Positions 34,425 through 46,575 of a stretch of 64,000 nt of DNA are shown in pieces. Both the position numbers and the translations under genes were made by a program. The number at the start of each line of letters is the position of its first letter. Position 1 is the first letter of the stretch. Under the pieces are notes generated by a model. That model made no database searches and was not told where the DNA came from. It saw only the letters and a list, made by a program, of their open reading frames with translations. The stretch spans positions 43,905,218-43,969,217 of the forward strand of contig NC_063448.1 in NCBI RefSeq assembly GCF_020379485.1. The letters are read 5' to 3'. The DNA is from Brassica napus. Lineage: Eukaryota > Streptophyta > Magnoliopsida > Brassicales > Brassicaceae.

Positions 34425-35963
34425 ATGGGAGATACAGCAGACGACCAAGCTATGGTGGAAGCTCCCGGAGTCCCGAGCTTCTCGGAGCTTCTTATGTTGT
34501 CTGACGGGTTTCTTAGCTCCTCTGAAGACCACCGCCGCGAAATTAACGGCGGCGATGGTGGAGAAGACAGCTTCGGTTTTGTATTCTCCGGTACAAGTGG
34601 GTCAAAAATGCTCTGTTTCAGCGGAGACTGCCAAAACGGCGACGAATCGCTCTTCCAAGAACCTTCTTTTCCTTCCGGAGTATCCGTTTCTGATCCTTCT
34701 TCATGCACTATTAACACTTGCAAGAACTCGAATGACACATGTACTGACGAGAGATCAATTAAATCTTCAAACGTAAGGCTCTGATTTTTTATTCCTTTGC
34801 GCATTTTGGTTAGAAAATAAGAAATAAAAATTGGTCTTGTGCATATCTGCATGCAAAAAAAAGCACAATGTTTTATTTTTTCGATATTTTGTGCCTTATC
34901 AAACGTTTAAAGATGATTCTTGTGTGCCTTTTCGCTGTTGTGAAGAAGAAGAGAACCGGGTCGGGTAATGGGCAAAACATGGATCATAACCAAAAACCAA
35001 GCAAGAAATGCAAGAAAAATCAGGATAAATCAACAGTTGGAATTGCAAAGGTGTGTCATTAGAACTTACATTTTTATGTTTTATAATGTTATAAAGGTTA
35101 CTCTTATCTTATCATTTGTTACTGTTAATATCCAATTAATACTTTAAAAATAGGTAAGGAAAGAAAGGTTAGGGGAAAGAATTGCAGCGTTGCAGCAATT
35201 GGTTTCTCCATACGGAAAGGTAATTTTTATTTCTACTCATGCTTCAATTTCTATCACCAAACAAGTGAAAAACATTTTATAAATTTTCTTTTAATAGTAT
35301 TTTGATGTAGAATATTATAAAATTTATCAGTTTTTATTTAGTTTTCCAAAAGTTAAGAAGTCGCGATTTGGGGTATAGTGTAAAACTGGCATCCAATGTG
35401 AAAATCAAAAAGACATCAAAGACTATGAAACTTGGTCATAGACTAAAGTAGATTTGTTTTTCTTTACTCTTTATTTTGATTAATGATATGTGTACTTTTT
35501 TAGAGGAGTGAACCACTCTACCCAAATAGGAACTTGACTTTTCTGATTACTGATGAGAACCAAATGGGAAATAACCATTTTTGTCACTTTGACAGACAGA
35601 TGCAGCTTCTGTGCTGCATGAAGCCATGGGTTACATCAAATTCTTACAAGACCAGATCCAAGTCCTTTGCTCTCCTTACCTGATCAACTATTCTCTTGTA
35701 ATAAGTCTCTATGATTTTCTATTTTATTTAAATTATATATTTGATTAATAACTTAATGATTTTCCGTCTGACTTGCCGGTGTTCAGGACGGTGGAGCTGT
35801 TACCGGAGATGTAACGCCGGGGAAGAAAGTGAGAGACTTGAGAAGCAGAGGATTATGCCTAGCACCCGTCTCGTCCACTGTACACGTTGAAAACTCCAAT
35901 GGTGCGGATCTATGGTCACCTGCTACTGCTAGTATGGGTCACACTATGTCACCCTCTCAATGA
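34425..35963 (+). CDS. BHLH113: Transcription factor bHLH113
   Basis: Five exons, 34425-34772, 34946-35050, 35154-35219, 35596-35697 and 35787-35963, give 265 codons. The N-terminus ([30 protein letters not shown]) and Ser/Asp-rich middle match, from memory, At3g19500. The bHLH region is [35 protein letters not shown] split over exons 3 and 4, followed by [11 protein letters not shown]. The basic part lacks the canonical His-Glu-Arg triad (it reads [10 protein letters not shown]), as in the atypical plant bHLH subgroup that dimerises but binds E-boxes weakly. The C-terminus has [20 protein letters not shown]. The exon 2 acceptor could be 34945, 34948 or 34951 because of an AAG repeat; 34946 is used. 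Confidence 0.85.
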
Positions 35964-36725
35964 ATCAAGGGATATTGGATTTACTTTCCTAGGATGATAT
36001 TATCATATAGTCTTTGTTTTTGATTTTTGTTCAAGAACTACTATTTACAAAATTTCACCCATTTCTTTATGTATTTTGAGGATCATCTGGGTGATATAAG
36101 AAAGAATCTGGTTAAATTTTTTTAATGATTATAACACTAAATATTCGAATTCCAAGTGTTTTCTCAATGTTTCTCCAATCGCGCCTAGGAGTGGAACTGA
36201 GATGCTAAGATTTGCTCACGTTGTCACACATAACGCTGCTACCAAACTAGAACACTGCTTCTGCGACGTGCTAAACGTTTTATTTTATTCCTTTTTTTTT
36301 ATTTTTTTCTGAAGACAACGAAATGCTGAGCCAAAAGTCCATAATCCATCTAAACCAAAACTACATAATGTAAACTTTAAAGGATATTTTTCAAGATGAA
36401 CTAATAACACTTGGTTTTATTCCTACTTTCACAAAGCAAAAGCAAAGAAAAAGAAAAAGTTTTGTAAACAATCTTAATCCTGATGTTTGTCTAAAGATAA
36501 ATCATGTTACCTGAGGTTTAAAATATTCAGAATGGGATTATACCTTTTTAATAAGGGTTAAATTGTAAAAAGACAAGATTTTGAGGATAAATTGAAAATC
36601 AAAACTCACTTCAGTCGCCAGCGACGACAGATAATAATCTCACTCCTTCGCCGTACGACCGTAGATTCTCCCCCCCCCCCCCCTCTCTGTCTCTCTGTCT
36701 CTCTGTCTCTCTCCAGTGTTCGCCG
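35964..36725 (+). promoter_or_regulatory. bHLH113 3' flank and NHD1 promoter/leader
   Basis: The bases just before the NHD1 start hold a 14-base C run (36670-36683) and a CTCTGT-rich tract to 36713, typical of a pyrimidine-rich plant leader and likely length-polymorphic. No other gene is visible. Confidence 0.4.
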
Positions 36726-39467
36726 ATGGCGGTGTTACCAATCGGCTCTCACTTTGCCCCGCCGCACAAACTGACAAAGCGACACGCCGTCTCGACTTCA
36801 TCCCCTATCTCTCTCTCAACCCGATTGCCTCAAAACGTCTCCGTTTCCAAACTCTCCGGAATCACAGGCTCGAGGCTGTCCAGACACAGCGTTCTCGTGA
36901 GGGCCGAGGATAAGATCAGAGTCTCATCTCCTTCTTCTTCTCTCGAGGAACCATCTCAACCACTCGATGAGTCAGAGCTTGAGGTTTGAGTTTTCCTCAA
37001 TATCATCAAAAAATTGACAAGTACCCATTTCCTCTCATCGATCAAACTAATCGAAAGTTCATTTCTTTACGTATGATTCCACGTATGATCAGGATTTGCT
37101 GGACGCATCAGGATCATGTGACCCTATTTGCTCAGTTGATGAGCCTAGCTCGAGCTACTTCGAAGCGAATTATCAACCAAAGACGGATATAGTCAAAGCT
37201 ATTGCTATTCTCGCAGCTGCTCTCACAGGAACAGCTGCCATTAATCATTCATGGGTCGCTGCTAACCAGGATCTTGCTATGGCGTTGTTGTTTGGAATAG
37301 GATACGCTGGAATCATCTTTGAAGAGTCTTTAGCTTTTAATAAAAGTGGAGTGGGGCTTCTGATGGCTGTCAGTCTGTGGGTTGTGAGGGGCATAGGGGT
37401 AAGTAAGAAACTACATATGAGTTTTTTTTATGATTAATTTGTTGGATATATTAATTTATATTCCTCCTTGTGACAGGCTCCTTCTACTGAAATAGCTGTT
37501 GCAGAGCTTCAACATGCAACAGCTGAAGTAAGTGAGATTGTGTTTTTCATACTGGGGGCAATGACCATTGTGGAGATTGTTGATGCTCACCAAGGGTTTA
37601 AGCTGGTTACTGACAATATAACCACTCGGAAGCCAAAGACGCTTTTATGGGTGGTAGGGTGATTTTTATCTCTCTAGCTTTGAAAGTTATCTCCTTCTTC
37701 GAAGGGTTTACTCTTTAGTTGACTTGTGGCGTCGCAGGTCGGCTTTGTGACTTTTTTCCTCAGTTCGATTCTAGACAACCTGACCTCTACCATTGTCATG
37801 GTTTCTTTGCTCAGGAAACTGGTTCCTCAATCAGAATACCGCAAGTATGAACAACTTTTTTCTTTATGCTCCTCATTAGTTAAGTTGTTCACAGTGGGGG
37901 AACGTATTAGCTCTGTATATATAGACCTCTTAAGATTCTGAAGGAAACATGTTTTACCCGTTGCTGGGATAATCTGTTTTGTGTTTCAGTATTATTGTCA
38001 CATTGACGTTAGTTTTAATGTTTAATAACCAATGGGCAGACTTCTAGGAGCTGTTGTGGTGATAGCAGCAAATGCAGGAGGAGCATGGACTCCAATTGGT
38101 GATGTTACTACAACTATGCTATGGATTCATGGTCAGATATCCACCTTGCCGACTATACAGGTTCTCCTTCTCTTCTGAGATAAGTCACATAATGTTATCA
38201 GAGTACCTTTCTTCCTCAAGCATAACTGGTATCATTAATATATGTTACAGGGTTAGAGTCTACTTAAGAAAAACGAATGTTTGGAAGTGGGACTAGATAG
38301 TCTAGGTTACAGGCTTGTATAAGTAGTTAAAGTATTCACCTGCTTGGTCATTTCAACTGTCAACTATTCTATTCTGACATTCTTGATGGAGGTTTACGTG
38401 CTTTCCTTTTAGGGCCTTTTCATACCTTCAGCCATTTCTCTTGCTGTTCCGCTAGCACTCATGTCCTTGAGCAGGTTATAAACTCTTCCTTGCATTCTCG
38501 AACAGAAATAATAATGTTTTGACTTCAATTGTAGCGTGACTGCAGAGGCTGATTGTTGTAAGTTTGTTTATTTTCTTCCTCAGTGAGGTAAACGAAAAGG
38601 GGCAGGATTCTTCAGATGTATTAGCTTCTGAAAAGATGGCTCCAAGAGGGAAGCTAGTGTTTGGAGTTGGCCTCGGAGCATTGGTTTTTGTTCCAGTCTT
38701 CAAAGCTCTAACTGGATTGCCTCCTTACATGGGCATCTTGCTAGGTCTTGGAGTTCTCTGGGTCTTGACAGATGCCATCCATTACGGTGAATCAGAAAGA
38801 CAAAAGCTCAAAGTACCTCAAGCCTTGTCTCGAATCGACACACAAGGCGCTTTGTTTTTCCTTGGCATCCTTTTATCCGTTAGCAGGTATAACTTAAATT
38901 AAACTAATCTTATGAATTAGAAAACCTTTTGTGATGTTGTTCTTTGCTCTATTTTTCTTTCAGCCTTGAAGCAGCTGGGATCCTCAGGGAGATTGCAAAC
39001 TACCTTGATGCTAATATACCAAACGTTGAGCTAATAGCTAGTGCAATAGGTGTTGTGTCTGCAATCATAGACAATGTTCCGTTGGTTGCAGCGACCATGG
39101 GGATGTACGACCTCACATCCTTCCCTCAAGACTCCGAGTTTTGGCAGCTGGTTGCGTTCTGCGCCGGTACTGGTGGTTCGATGCTTATCATTGGTTCTGC
39201 TGCTGGTGTGGCCTTCATGGGGATGGAGAAAATTGATTTCTTTTGGTACTTCCGGAAGGTAAAAGATACATTTATTTTTTGCTTGTGTAAGACTTGATAC
39301 TCTTTAGAGGCTCTGAGCAAGAAACTCTGTTGATTTTCTCCATGCAGGTGAGTGGTTTTGCTTTTGCTGGTTATGCTGCTGGTATCGCGGCTTACTTGGC
39401 AATTCAAAGTGTTCATTTTTCGATCCCAACAACGGTGGCTCAGTTCCCATTTCTCACTGGTTCGTAA
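36726..39467 (+). CDS. NHD1: Sodium/proton antiporter NHD1, chloroplast envelope
   Basis: Nine exons, 36726-36983, 37093-37398, 37477-37653, 37738-37844, 38040-38160, 38413-38474, 38584-38886, 38964-39258 and 39348-39467, give 582 codons. This is close to the Arabidopsis protein At3g19490. The first 70 residues are a Ser/Arg-rich plastid transit peptide. The mature part is an NhaD-type multi-span carrier. It shows AIAILAAALTGTAAINHSWV, GAMTIVEIVDAHQGF, FFLSSILDNLTSTIVMVSLL, GGAWTPIGDVTTTMLW, GVVSAIIDNVPLVAA and FCAGTGGSMLIIGSAAG. The Asp-Asn pairs in LDN and IDN are the paired ion-binding motifs of the family. The protein exports sodium from the stroma in exchange for protons and supports plastid sodium homeostasis. 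All junctions keep phase, including the AGC-AG/T splits at exons 6-7 and 7-8. Confidence 0.92.
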
Positions 39468-40361
39468 GCTTGCATTGTGGCTCTTCTCTGTGAAAAGAAA
39501 AGAACAGTACAGAAGTGAAGTCTCTTGCTGGCTGCAATAATAAAGAAACACATCACTTCGTCGACAACCTTATTTGTTTCATATATACTCGGTTCTATCA
39601 TTGCTTGACTAGTACAGAATGAATCCATCCAGTAAAATATATGATTCTCTGAGGTTTTTATGTATCTTTGGAAAGTGTAAGACTATAGTTTGAGGGAAAC
39701 AAACTCTTCAATTGCAGAAATGTCTCCCATCTTTTTCAAAGTTTATTTGCTAGGTTGTTTCATTTACACTTCAATCACGTAGAAGTCCTGTGTCGAGATC
39801 TTGAAGAAGCATACGTCACTTTCACAGCATATGTGATACTTCTTAATCAGTCAACGACAATCTTCAAGAAAAAGCAATTGTTATTGGACAATAACCACTC
39901 AAACTGTATTAGTTTTTTATCTTTCTTGATTCTACTGCAACAACAATCCCACAAAGCATTCGTGTGTAGACTAAAAGACGAATAGTCAGCCAAACGGAAA
40001 ACCCCCCAGAAACTCATGAACATAGAACAGAGGCTAAGAAGAACTTAATTTAAAAAAAAAAAAAAAACCCAAGGAAAGCCAAATCAGAAAGAAATGAACA
40101 AAAAAACTGTACTGCGATTCACTTTGATCCGCTGCTTGATCATCCTCTTAGAGCAAGCAATCCAGTAATGGGGCTCTTTCTTGTGTGTTTAAAAAGCTGC
40201 TGTAATTAGTCTTGTGAACAAATCCGCAATTGTTTCCACCTGCAGCTACTGAACATACAATGAAGCCCGTTCAGTAAAAAAGCAGTCAAAAAACTAAACC
40301 ATCTTGGACGAGTCATGACCAGAAACGTTGTCAGATGATAAGGCTTACTTACTTACACTAA
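39468..40361. other. Convergent intergenic region between NHD1 and RTNLB11
   Basis: The two genes converge, so this holds both 3' untranslated regions. No other feature is seen apart from an A-run at 40052-40067. Confidence 0.4.
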
Positions 40362-41609
40362 CTACTGGTACTTCTTTTCTTTGCTTACGGGCATCATCGG
40401 AATCTTCATTGAGATACTGCGAATGACTTTAGAAGTCGAGTTCAGTTTATCGTCGATGTGGTCTTGGTACTTCTCGTACACAAGAGGAACAGAAAGACTG
40501 AGAAGAATCCCTGTTATAGATAAACCAGTAACTCATATAGACTGAGAGATTATACATATTCTAGACAAGAAAAAAAGATAAGACGCTCACCAATGTAGAC
40601 AAGAGTGAGGGAGTTGATAAACGTCCCCACATAGGATATAGCCCACAAGACCAGTGACACCTATTCAACAGCAAAAGCCAACACGAGAATGATTTAGACT
40701 ATATACAAGCAAAAAAAAAAAAAAAAAAGATTTGAAAGAAATAGTTCAGCCAAGTTATGAAAACTGAAAAGACTAAAGTATTAACCTGAAGGAGACGGAT
40801 GGGATTTCTAGCAATGGTGATATCACTTGCAATTGACAACACACGATTGATCCAAACACGAATATCATCAGCAGCCTTAACTGCAAGCTCCTCAGGGATC
40901 TCCATATTGGGAACTGGTGGTAGAGGTCTGAAACAAAATCAATACATGAGTCAGTTTCTCATAGCATCGTTCCAATTAATTTTTCAAATAGTGAAACAGA
41001 AAGTCCATATTGTTACCGGTTGAGTAGGGAAGCAGACTTGGCCCATAGGAAGAGGATGGCAACAAGAAGAAGCACAACGTTGGAGACGAAAGACAAGAGA
41101 TTGTAACCAGCTCTCTCAAACAGAAACCAGAACACAGTAGAGGAGACTAGGACAATGACTGCACCAGTCCGGTTTCTCCACAGCAGCAAATCGGCAACTG
41201 CACACCAAAAAGGGAAAACTCAAAACTTCAAATTCAAGCTCTGCTCTAAGGACACAAGACACTATCTACATGTCGAACGATTACTAATATCTCTAAATAA
41301 CTAAAATTGTTTTTTTTTTTTTTTTTTAAAAAAACGTAGTCATAACTAATGATCCCCAAATGCCCAAAACAACCAAACTAAACCCCTAATAACCGATCAA
41401 TCCAGAAAAATCAAGCAACTCCGCAATAAACACGAACGTAGAAACGGATAATCTCAATGATTCTTCATTGAATCGAGAGCCAAACTCGAAAAATCCCGAT
41501 TTCGAGAGACGATGCGAAGGGAGAGAGACTTGCCTGAACCACCGCCGAGAGAATTGTGAACAGAAACGCGTGTTGAAGAAGAAGAAGAAGAAGAAGCGGA
41601 ATCTCCCAT
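40362..41609 (-). CDS. RTNLB11: Reticulon-like protein B11
   Basis: Five exons, 41609-41534, 41197-41017, 40927-40786, 40660-40591 and 40510-40362, give 205 codons. A Ser-rich N-terminus (encoded by a (GAA)n tract on the plus strand) is followed by [11 protein letters not shown]. Two long hydrophobic hairpins surround a hydrophilic loop: [20 protein letters not shown] with [14 protein letters not shown], and [15 protein letters not shown] with [21 protein letters not shown]. This is the reticulon homology domain, which wedges into and curves ER tubules. From memory it matches At3g19460. The first intron uses a GC donor (CAG-GCAAGT) with a normal AG acceptor. The C-terminus ends KEKKYQ without a clear dilysine motif at the end. 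Confidence 0.9.
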
Positions 41610-42305
41610 GGCGATTTATCAGTTAGGGTTCTTCTGCATAGAGTTTTCAAGGTAAAAAGGATCGAAGCTTTTGGATGAATCGTGTCTCTCTCTCTCTCTC
41701 TCTCTTTCTAAACCAGAGAGAGATCAAAGCTTCTTCCTTTACGCTTCCGCCACAAAGTTTTTAATTAAAAGTATTTTATATTGTGTATTGTATTTCGTAA
41801 AGGTTTTATTTAGTTTTCTCTTTTTATTATACCTTTTTAAATTAAAAAAAAGCCTAAGGATTTTTTTGAATTAGAACTTGACCTATCACCTATGTGCCTA
41901 TGTAGTTCCTAGAATCAATTTGTTCAAGATCCTAGTTCAAATTCTGAGTTTTGAGTTTTATTTTTAATTCATGGATGATTTAATAACTGTGAGTCATGAA
42001 CTTTGTAGACTCCACTGTAACAAAACAATTATAATAATTCAGGGTACAAGAAAATGATTAGCCACAATGGTTCCTAATCGAACTAACACAAAAAAAAAAA
42101 AAAAAAAAGGAACTTCAAATACATAAATATGCTCATATTAATATTTATTCTTTCTCTTAAAGTGAAAAAGACAGTGGCATAAATTCACATTTGAAGCAAA
42201 AGTAAACATTAAATGATACACCAAAGCATTCGTTCAGAACAATTGAAAAACAAGACACCACAACACATATTAGGACCCATATCACATTTGTATATAGTTA
42301 CTCTT
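41610..42305. other. RTNLB11 promoter and CAD4 3' flank
   Basis: A (TC)n tract at about 41684-41707 lies in the RTNLB11 leader. The part from 42100 to 42305 would be CAD4 3' untranslated region. No other gene is seen. Confidence 0.4.
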
Positions 42306-44186
42306 TCATTTTGTAGTTGTTGTTGCAGCCTCCTCGACGAGATTGCTTCCGGCAACATCAACCACAAATCTGTAACGAACATCGTTCTTGTGAAGCCTCT
42401 CAAACGCAGTGTTAAGCTCATCAATCTTCACCACTTCAATTGTCGACGTAAGCCCTTTCTCTTTGCAGAAAGCCAATACTTCCTCTGTCTCCTTAATGCT
42501 CCCAATAAAGCTTCCTGATATCACTTTCCTCCCTATCATCAAAAACAAAAGAATCAAGACTTTGCTAGACAGACATCATTAATTTAAAACAAAACAAGAA
42601 ATGCCAACCAAGAATGACGAGAGGGGTGATGAACTGAAGAGGAGTGTTAATAACACCCATGAGGATCAGTTTCCCATCGAGTTTAAGACTAGCCAAGTAA
42701 GGCTCCAGAGGGTGAAACACCGGTACGGTATCGATGATATAGTCAAGAGAGTCTGCGATTCTTTGCATCTCTGCTTGATCAGAGCTCACTACATAGTCGT
42801 CAGCTCCTAGATGATCCATTGCTTCTTCTCTTTTCCTCTCTGATGAGCTTATCACAGTCACGTGATGTCCCATTGCTTTAGCTATCTTCACACCCATGTG
42901 TCCAACTCCTCCTAACCCTAGAATCCCTCCTCTGAGCCCGCTTGACATTAGACCGAAGTGGCTCAACGGGCTGTAAACAGTTACTCCCGCGCAGAGCAGC
43001 GGGGCAGCTTGTTCCACCGGCATGCCTTCCGGGATCTTCACGACAAATCTTTATGAAACAAAATTGGGGAAAAAATGAGATTACGTGTAGAGGAAGAAAC
43101 AATGCTCTGTGTTTTCTTGTGAAACAAGAAAGGTTTATTTGTTTGTGTGTGTGCTTACTTCTGATTGACGATCATAGTGTCAGCGAAGCCACCTTGAGTT
43201 GGTTTGCCGTCGGTGTAGACGTCATTATAACTCCAGATTCTCTTGTTACAGTACTGTTCGAGATCTGAGCTGCAGGGTTTGCATCTACCGCAGCATCCGA
43301 CGATAACGCCGACTCCGACCACATCTCCTACGGTGAACTTGCTCACATCTGTTCCCACTTCAACCACTTCACCTACCACCTCGTGTCTGTAAATCAAAAT
43401 TCATATTTAGTTTATTGCTTTTAGCTATTAATGTACAAATTCCACATTGACTATGTTAATTGAAAAATATTAAACAGTTAAGTGTGAGACAGCTTGTACT
43501 GTTAGGACTTTGGAGTTATCTCTAGCACGCATAGAAAATAACAAAGCTAGTCACAAGTGTATTATTTCAGTTACACGCAAACAAATTTTCACATAACTCC
43601 ATAGAAAAAGGACTTGGTTCCTTTCAAGATCTAAAACATATTGGTTATGATTGGGATCTAAACTTAAGGCAATAGATAACTATGGGATCCATTTTAACAG
43701 ATGAAAAGAAAACTACAATTCATGGAAAAGATATTAACAGCATAAGCAAAAAGAAATGAGCATAGAATAGAAAAAGAGCAGAAAAATAAAAGAGAAAAAG
43801 AGGGTGAAAGAAGAAATTACCCAGGAACCATAGGATAATTGGACATTCCAAGGTCATTTTTAATCTGGTGAATATCAGTATGGCAGATTCCACAGCATAT
43901 AACCTTTATATACACATCATCTGGCCCTGTGCTCCTATTAACAAATCCAAGATTGTTTTCATCGAATAAACAAAATAAAAAAGTTCAATAACTCTTGAAG
44001 AGATAAGAACTATATTACTTCTCTAAAAAAATCTCATAAAAGAAGAAGAGAACCCTTTATATAAAGAGAAAACAAGGAGTAGATAAAATAAAACCTCAAA
44101 GTGTAGGAGTAAGGAGAGAGAACACCAGAAGGATCTCTTGCAGCCCACCCTAAAGCCTTCTTTTCTCCACCTTCTCCACTTCCCAT
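42306..44186 (-). CDS. CAD4: Cinnamyl alcohol dehydrogenase 4 (CAD-C)
   Basis: Five exons, 44186-44095, 43934-43821, 43386-43159, 43048-42609 and 42532-42306, give 366 codons, near the usual length of bona fide class CADs. The protein reduces hydroxycinnamaldehydes to monolignols with NADPH, the last step of lignin monomer synthesis, in the cytosol. Visible motifs include the catalytic zinc region ([16 protein letters not shown]), [12 protein letters not shown], and the structural zinc cysteines ([17 protein letters not shown]). The Rossmann signature [17 protein letters not shown] is followed by [10 protein letters not shown], whose Ser/Lys context fits NADPH preference. The last exon begins with [10 protein letters not shown]. 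It matches At3g19450 from memory, rather than CAD5, because of the syntenic position. The [20 protein letters not shown] start is conserved. Confidence 0.92.
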
Positions 44187-44299
44187 TTTTCTATTTCTTT
44201 CTTGGTTTCTCTGACTTTTTTGTGTGGTTGTTCTTTCTTGCAGAGAAAACTGTTTTGAGAGATGACTCTACGGACTTATAAAGGCACCTATTGGAATAT

Positions 44300-44418
44300 G
44301 TATATATAGTGCAAAGTAAATGGGGGAGATAAAAAATTTGTTCAATAATACCAAAAAAGAACAGTAAAAATTTGATTTCTGGTGGGCATGCCTTTTTAAT
44401 CAGTAATCTCGACCAACC
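44300..44418 (-). promoter_or_regulatory. CAD4 promoter: AC-II element and TATA box
   Basis: On the plus strand ACCAACC (44412-44418) is an AC-II/MYB site, about 225 bases upstream of the ATG. A TATATATA tract at about 44301-44308 would be the TATA box. AC elements bound by R2R3-MYB factors drive xylem expression of lignin genes. Confidence 0.5.
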
Positions 44419-44740
44419 AAACCTCTGATCTTTTTCTTTTCGAACCGGTGGTACAACCAAACTTCTTATATACAATACAAATTTACAACTCAAGAGTAAT
44501 GAGTATGAATGGAGATAATCGAATCAAATGGAAGAAGTCTGGTTTTAGTTTTGATAAGTTTTTTTTATAAAACCAAACGAAAATAAAAGGAGTAAATTAA
44601 TCTAACAAACCAAGAAAGAAATCAAAATACACTCTTTTTAATGTACTGATCTTCCATTACTAATAACATCAATATGTGGTGTAAGTTGGCCAAATTACAC
44701 TTTGAACATAGATGTAAATAAAATCTGGACCACAATAGTT

Positions 44741-45441
44741 AGGTCTGGGTATAAAATCCGGAACCTGAAATCCGAATCGAACCCGAACCGAAAAACCCGA
44801 CCCGTTATCCGACCTGAAATGTAAAAATACCCGAACGGATCTTGTAGGGTGGTACAAAAAAATATCCGAACCCGAAGTGTTATTAACCGAACCCGAACGA
44901 GTAACCCGAAAAATCTGAAATTAATAGTCAATATAAATATTTTAAAATATATATAAGTATTTCAATTATTAAATTCAACATTTGTGGTAATATGATATAT
45001 ACTAATAAATATTAAAATTTTAATAAATATTTTAGGTACACAATTAGTTATAAATAAGTATTTTATAATTTGCTTATTGAAATAAAAAGTCTACTCTCTA
45101 TAAGGCAATACATATTGTTTACAAATGAAGTTTGTTTTCATGCTTGATTTAACATTTTATTGTTATTTTATCAATTTTATGTGTGATAGATTAATTTTTA
45201 TTTAATTTAGATGTTTTTCTTTATGTTTTGCTTCAAAATTTTTGTTTTTTAATTCGATTATATCCGAACCGAACTGATATAATCCGAATCCGTACGATAT
45301 ATGATTACTTTATGGGTTTTAGGAAGCAATACAATTTTGAACCGAATCCGATCCGTACTAATAAAATTTTAGTATGAGATCTAGAAGCGTAAACCTGAAA
45401 ATCAAAAAACCTGAAAAACCCGATCCTAACACTCAGACCCA
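44741..45441. mobile_element. hAT-like element with CCGAAC-rich ends, copy 2
   Basis: The exact 9-bp duplication ACAATAGTT (44732-44740 and 45442-45450) flanks the element. Termini AGGTCTGGGT and ACTCAGACCCA form a short inverted repeat (GGTCTGGG versus GGTCTGAG). Subterminal zones are rich in CCGAAC/CCCGAA words around an AT-rich core. It is 701 bp with no coding. The size of the duplication and the subterminal repeats suggest hAT. Confidence 0.65.
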
Positions 45442-45450
45442 ACAATAGTT

Positions 45451-45511
45451 GTTGAAAGGGAAACACGGATATAAGCATGACAACTAAATTGGGACATGCA
45501 TATATAAATAA

Positions 45512-45554
<43 letters not shown>

Positions 45555-46575
45555 CAGAAACAAATATAACTCAATGAGAAAGTTACATTAACTAATAAAA
45601 CTAAATGAGAAAGAGATATGACACCATAAGTTTAGGTGGATATTCCCTTTTCCTTATACAATACACAACTAAATTGGCTTTTGGTGGCGTTGCTGGACAC
45701 ATGTTTGCTAATATCTAATCTTATTCAAAGATAAATCTTGTATTATTCAATTATAACGTATTTACAGAGTTTTAATTGCTGGATTATTTTACAGATTTCC
45801 TATAAATAGAAACATTTGTAATAGTTTAAATTTATTATATAACAATTGATCAAAAAATTATTTACTTTTGTGAAATTAAGACATATTTTCAATTTATTAC
45901 AGGTAATTTTAATTGACAAAATAAAATAAAAGAAATAATGGAGCAAACATTGATTGTATCGTTGGAAAGAGACGTTTGGTCAGGTATGTAGTAGGTACTA
46001 CAATAGTGTGGTTGGTGGAAGATTCGACGCTACTCTTCTGTTCTTAATCCATCCAACCATACAACGCCACGTCATCGAACAGTTTTTCAGATAGGATAAT
46101 TCACAATTATTCTTTACTTTTTTCCAATCAAAATTAATATAAAATATTAAAAAACTAACCAGTCTTTGTTTGGTTAGGTATTGAACTACTTGTATTTATT
46201 CATAGCGTCACCCCCTTCCGTTTTCCAGAGCTTAAACAGATTATTTTTTGGTGAACAACCACAATTATCTAGATAAAATGATATCACTCTTAGTTTATTT
46301 ATATCAATTAAACTAATAATACACTAGCATAACTAAAGTATCTATACCACAAGACTATAAAAGTCTGCTGCTTGTTTCGAGTCGAAACAACTTTTTTTCT
46401 ATGGAGTCAAACAAATATAGTGACAACTAATAAGTGGGAATACAAAGGGAATCAAGATGTTTGGCAGATCGATATGTGAACACAATGATTCGTCTTTGTA
46501 TGATACTGATTCAGGTCCAAAAGCGACATAAAGCACGTACTTGGGGGACCTTGAGAACACAAAAGAATATATAGT
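45451..46575. other. Intergenic sequence with an AT microsatellite
   Basis: An (AT)n tract lies at about 45517-45548. The rest is AT-rich. The last part is 3' flank of the pseudouridine synthase gene. Confidence 0.45.

Noticed and set aside
44191..44493. Minus-strand 100-codon frame above CAD4
   Set aside because: It covers the CAD4 promoter and leader and is not conserved coding sequence.
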